Source: Deltaproteobacteria bacterium
GTDB taxonomy: Bacteria; Bdellovibrionota; UBA1018; UBA923
Length of the DNA: 7,788 bases
Direction of reading: 5' to 3'
Assembly: GCA_016194795.1 (NCBI GenBank)
Contig: JACQAX010000288.1
Coordinates: 1-7,788, forward strand
Shown: positions 5,750-7,788 of the stretch, piece after piece
Position numbering within the stretch: position 1 is the first letter of the stretch
Layout of the letters: every line of letters begins with the position of its first letter
The notes under the pieces: generated by a model
Seen by the model: the letters and a program-made list of their open reading frames with translations, nothing else
Told to the model about the DNA's origin: nothing
Database searches by the model: none
Translations under genes and position numbers: made by a program

Positions 5750-6958
5750 ATGGCAACAAGAACACGCTCGACGAAGCCCAAGGGCAAGAAACTTAAAAAG
5801 ATTAACTCTGAGCAAGCATTAGGTGGTCACGCGATTCTCGGCAAGTCAAAAAGCCGGTTCCTGACGGGAAACCAGATCCTCCCGGACGGCATTGCGAGCG
5901 GCCTCGGAGTGCGCGAGCTGATCGACGAGACGTTCATGGCCTACAATGCAGCGCGTCTTCGCGAAACGTGCAAGGTGTTCACCGATAGCATGCTCAAGGA
6001 CGACGTGACGGTCGGCATGAGCCTCACCGGGGCGATGACGCCGGCCGGTGTCGGCAAGTCGTGTTTGATCCCGCTGATCCGCGCCGGCTTCATCGACTGG
6101 ATGATCTCGACGGGCGCCAATCTTTACCACGACGCGCACTTCGGCCTGAAGAAGCGCCTCGTTCAGGGCAGCCCGCACATCGACGACCGCATCCTGCGCA
6201 AGGAAGGCGTCATTCGCATCTATGACATCCTGTTCGACTACGACGTGTTGCTCTCCACGGATGCGTTTTTCAGGGAGATCATTCAGCACGACGACTTTCA
6301 GAAGCCGATGTCGACGGCCGAGTTCCACTGGCTGTGCGGCAAGTACCTCGCCGAGCGCGAGAAGGCCCTGGGGATCGCCGACAAGGGGGATAGCTGCGTG
6401 CTCACGGCCGCGTATCGCTGCGGCGTTCCCATCTACACGAGCTCGCCGGGCGACAGCTCGATCGGCATGAACGTGGCGGCGATGGCGCTGCGCGGGTCGA
6501 AGCTGTCGTTCGACGTCTCGCGCGACGTGAACGAGACGGCGGCGATCGTCTACGGAGCCAAGAAGGGTTTCTCTGGCAAGAAGGGCAAGAGCGGCGTCCT
6601 GATCGTCGGCGGCGGCTCTCCGAAGAACTTTTTGCTGCAGACCGAACCTCAGATCCAGGAAGTGCTCGGGCTCGACGAGAAGGGCCACGACTTCTTTCTG
6701 CAGATCACCGACGCGCGCCCCGACACGGGCGGCCTTTCGGGCGCCACGCCGAGCGAAGCCGTCAGCTGGGGCAAGGTCGATCCCGACAAGCTTCCCGACA
6801 CCGTCGTCTGCTACTCCGACTCGACGATCGCGCTGCCGTTGCTCACCGCCTATGCGCTCGACGCGCACAAGCCGCGCAAGCTCAAGCGCCTGTACGATCG
6901 CCGCGAGCAGCTCTACGCGAGCTTGCAGGCCGAGTATCTCAAGCGCGTCTATCGCTGA
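5750..6958 (+). CDS. Deoxyhypusine-synthase-like protein
   Basis: A 402-residue member of the NAD-dependent deoxyhypusine synthase superfamily, whose members transfer the aminobutyl group of spermidine to a lysine or an amine. The N-terminus is basic (KPKGKKLKK). The Rossmann-type core shows SSPGDSSIGMN, then VGGGSPKNF at residues 286-294 and EAVSWGK at 336-342. By alignment to human DHS from memory, Lys342 matches the catalytic Lys329, with Trp340 and Glu336 also kept. However, human His288, Asn292, Asp313 and Asp316 correspond to Asn293, Gln297, Thr326 and Leu329. Bacteria lack eIF5A, so a polyamine product such as homospermidine or an unknown acceptor is more likely than deoxyhypusine; this is inference. 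There is no SD before the ATG. The gene is divergent from the HD gene and is followed by a bidirectional terminator 26 bp after its stop. Confidence 0.9.
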   Translation: MATRTRSTKPKGKKLKKINSEQALGGHAILGKSKSRFLTGNQILPDGIASGLGVRELIDETFMAYNAARLRETCKVFTDSMLKDDVTVGMSLTGAMTPAGVGKSCLIPLIRAGFIDWMISTGANLYHDAHFGLKKRLVQGSPHIDDRILRKEGVIRIYDILFDYDVLLSTDAFFREIIQHDDFQKPMSTAEFHWLCGKYLAEREKALGIADKGDSCVLTAAYRCGVPIYTSSPGDSSIGMNVAAMALRGSKLSFDVSRDVNETAAIVYGAKKGFSGKKGKSGVLIVGGGSPKNFLLQTEPQIQEVLGLDEKGHDFFLQITDARPDTGGLSGATPSEAVSWGKVDPDKLPDTVVCYSDSTIALPLLTAYALDAHKPRKLKRLYDRREQLYASLQAEYLKRVYR

Positions 6959-6984
6959 GCGGGCGCCACGGGCACGATGAAAAC

Positions 6985-7020
6985 AAAAAAGCCGGTTGGA
7001 GCGGATCCAACCGGCTTTTT
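6985..7020. terminator. Bidirectional intrinsic terminator between convergent genes
   Basis: AGCCGGTTGGA pairs perfectly with TCCAACCGGCT around the 5-nt loop GCGGA (7001-7005). An A-run on the left (6985-6990) and a T-run on the right (7016-7020) extend the stem and give a U-tract on either strand. It serves the DHS-like gene on the plus strand and the H1-like gene, whose stop is at 7049, on the minus strand. Confidence 0.95.
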
Positions 7021-7048
7021 GATTTTGTGAACCAGAGAAGCTTGGCGC

Positions 7049-7375
7049 TTACTCTTCTTCCGAGGTCGAGCCCTGCGCGTAGCCATGGCCACCACCGAAC
7101 GACGAGCCGAAGGCGCTGCCGATCGCGGCGCCGGCGGCGCCGCCAGCGAGGCCGGCGAGAACCGGCGACGTGTGCTGCTGCGTTTCAGCGGCGGCCTTGC
7201 GGGGCGCGGCTTTCTTCGACGCGGCCTTTTTCTTGGGCGCGGCCTTCTTTTTCGGCGCGGCTTTCTTGGCCTTCTTCGCAGGCTTCTTTTTCGGCGCGGC
7301 TTTTTTGGCGGCCTTTTTCTTAGGCGCGGCTTTCTTCGCTTTTTTCGCCGGCTTCTTTGCCTTCTTCTTTGCCAT
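7049..7375 (-). CDS. Histone H1-like Lys/Ala/Pro-rich protein with C-terminal glycine zipper
   Basis: A 108-residue protein with two contrasting halves. Residues 1-63 are almost only Lys, Ala and Pro, with AAPKKK at 16-21, 26-31, 39-44 and 45-50 and a variant AAPRK at 56-60. This resembles eukaryotic H1 tails and bacterial H1-like nucleoid proteins, which bind DNA non-specifically and may compact it. Residues 71-94 form an uncharged Gly/Ala segment with glycines at 78, 82, 86, 90 and 94, an exact GxxxG series (glycine zipper), followed by a Gly/Ser stretch and an acidic end (TSEEE). The ATG at 7375 is fixed by AAAGGAG 7 nt upstream; a TTG two codons earlier is not needed. A bidirectional terminator lies beyond the stop. 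DNA binding is likely by composition. The zipper's role, self-association or membrane contact, is unknown. Confidence 0.85.
   Translation of the reverse strand: MAKKKAKKPAKKAKKAAPKKKAAKKAAPKKKPAKKAKKAAPKKKAAPKKKAASKKAAPRKAAAETQQHTSPVLAGLAGGAAGAAIGSAFGSSFGGGHGYAQGSTSEEE
7196..7336 (-). repeat. Degenerate in-frame repeats encoding AAPKKK units
   Basis: Within the H1-like gene the plus strand shows recurring GGCGCGGCTTTCTT-like units of irregular spacing. They encode the five AAPKKK/AAPRK copies and the KKAKK linkers between them. The units vary at the nucleotide level, so they look like an ageing low-complexity expansion rather than a fresh tandem repeat. Such arrays commonly vary in copy number between strains. 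Confidence 0.7.
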
Positions 7376-7430
7376 GGTCAAACTCCTTTGGGTCGTTGCG
7401 GGTCGGTTGTAGGTTGTTTTTTAAGAGCAA

Positions 7431-7446
7431 AAAATTTGGAAATTTT
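7431..7446. promoter_or_regulatory. AT-rich perfect inverted repeat in the upstream region of the H1-like gene
   Basis: AAAATTT-GG-AAATTTT is a perfect 7-bp inverted repeat with a 2-nt spacer. It lies 55 bp upstream of the ATG at 7375, within an AT-rich island (about 7415-7460) that stands out against the GC-rich surroundings. It could be an operator, an UP-element-like tract or an autoregulatory site. A -10-like TACAAC lies downstream on the minus strand, but without a good -35. Confidence 0.35.
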
Positions 7447-7495
7447 CTGATTTCCTCACACACGATGTCAGCCTTGGCAAACGAAATCAAGCCTC

Positions 7496-7788
7496 TTAAT
7501 GCGCGAGTTTCTGTACGTCGTCCATCGCGTCGGCGTCGAATCGCACGGGCAGCCAGCTCGTGCCGTTCTCGTCGATTTTGCCGGGCTTCGCGACGAGCAT
7601 CTTGAAGGGCACCAGCTTGACTGAGTAGCCATCCCGGCCGTTCGAGAAGTAGCGTGCGTCGCGATCGGTCGTGTAGGACGTGGCAAGCTGGGGGCCGATG
7701 ACCTTCGGATCGATGTTGGGGATCTTGCCGGGAATCGGGTGGAAGGTGTGCGTTTTGAAGAAAGACACACTTAATGGGTCGGGCATGC
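7496..7788 (-). CDS. Unrecognised protein, possibly truncated by the window edge
   Basis: An open frame of 96 residues from an ATG at 7786 to the TAA at 7498-7496. The frame reaches the window edge with no stop, so this ATG may be internal and the true N-terminus may lie outside. The visible sequence is a mixed, globular-looking composition (PIPGKIPNIDPKVIGP, DRDARYFSNGRDGYSVKLVP, ENGTSWLPVRFDADAMDDVQ), not the Arg/Ser-rich pattern of shadow frames, which supports real coding. No signal peptide, membrane segment or known motif was recognised. It lies upstream of the H1-like gene on the same strand with a 120-bp gap that includes an AT-rich inverted repeat, so the two are probably transcribed separately. 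Confidence 0.65.
   Translation of the reverse strand, partial: MPDPLSVSFFKTHTFHPIPGKIPNIDPKVIGPQLATSYTTDRDARYFSNGRDGYSVKLVPFKMLVAKPGKIDENGTSWLPVRFDADAMDDVQKLAH

Noticed and set aside
5721..5765. Longer start of the HD protein (15 extra residues)
   Set aside because: It would overlap the divergent DHS-like start codon. The ATG at 5720 has AAAAGG at good spacing and matches where the family begins.
4692..5822. Plus-strand frame of 376 codons opposite the HD gene
   Set aside because: It is a Val/Arg/Glu/Asp-rich antisense shadow of a gene with intact HD motifs. The same reasoning removes the minus-strand frame 4012-5343 and the one opposite the DHS-like gene at 5846-6868.
7376..7381. TTG start two codons before the H1-like ATG
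   Set aside because: The AAAGGAG SD is 7 nt from the ATG at 7375 and would be only 1 nt from the TTG.
1..7788. CRISPR array, tRNA, IS element, phage or toxin-antitoxin module
   Set aside because: No regularly spaced direct repeats, cloverleaf, transposase, integrase, terminal inverted repeats or toxin-antitoxin pair was found on either strand.

Overview
The window is a GC-rich stretch of bacterial chromosome with no recognisable phage, IS, CRISPR, tRNA or rRNA content. Several genes encode Sec-type signal peptides, and one encodes an MepA-type murein endopeptidase, so the host is very probably a diderm (Gram-negative) bacterium. The deoxyhypusine-synthase-like protein, the H1-like Lys/Ala/Pro protein and the load of secreted zinc peptidases would suit Bdellovibrionota or another lineage of the former Deltaproteobacteria. 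That placement is inference only.

Layout. (1) 1-678, minus strand: N-terminal part of a secreted HExxH peptidase of M30/gluzincin type, cut by the window edge. It lies hidden beneath the front of a long spurious plus-strand reading frame. (2) 832-2331, plus: a divergent 499-residue secreted, cysteine-rich protein with a textbook metzincin motif. The 153-bp gap between them holds a perfect 6-bp inverted repeat. (3) 2332-2734: mostly non-coding, with a weak antisense membrane-peptide ORF and a 10-bp palindrome. (4) 2735-3055, plus: a 106-residue secreted protein of unknown function, followed by a very strong intrinsic terminator. (5) 3213-3333: four consecutive hairpins, the last three separated by single nucleotides, a candidate structured RNA or leader. 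(6) 3426-4400, plus: mepA, with a promoter overlapped by an inverted repeat. (7) 4416-5720, minus: a SAMHD1/COG1078-like HD phosphohydrolase, convergent with mepA. (8) 5750-6958, plus: a deoxyhypusine-synthase-like enzyme only 29 bp from the HD gene start and possibly leaderless, ended by a bidirectional terminator. (9) 7049-7375, minus: an H1-like protein whose C-terminus is a perfect glycine zipper. (10) 7496-7788, minus: an unrecognised ORF reaching the right edge.

How they may work together. The left half (genes 1-4 and mepA) is an envelope/secreted group: two zinc peptidases, a small exported protein and a peptidoglycan cross-link hydrolase. The right half is cytoplasmic: nucleotide hydrolysis, polyamine-type chemistry and nucleoid binding. 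Nearly every gene appears to be its own transcription unit, with divergent or convergent neighbours, so no long operon is visible.

The best candidates for something undescribed are the hairpin chain upstream of mepA, the H1-like/glycine-zipper hybrid protein, the Cys-rich metzincin-like protein, and the DHS-like enzyme with replaced substrate-site residues.
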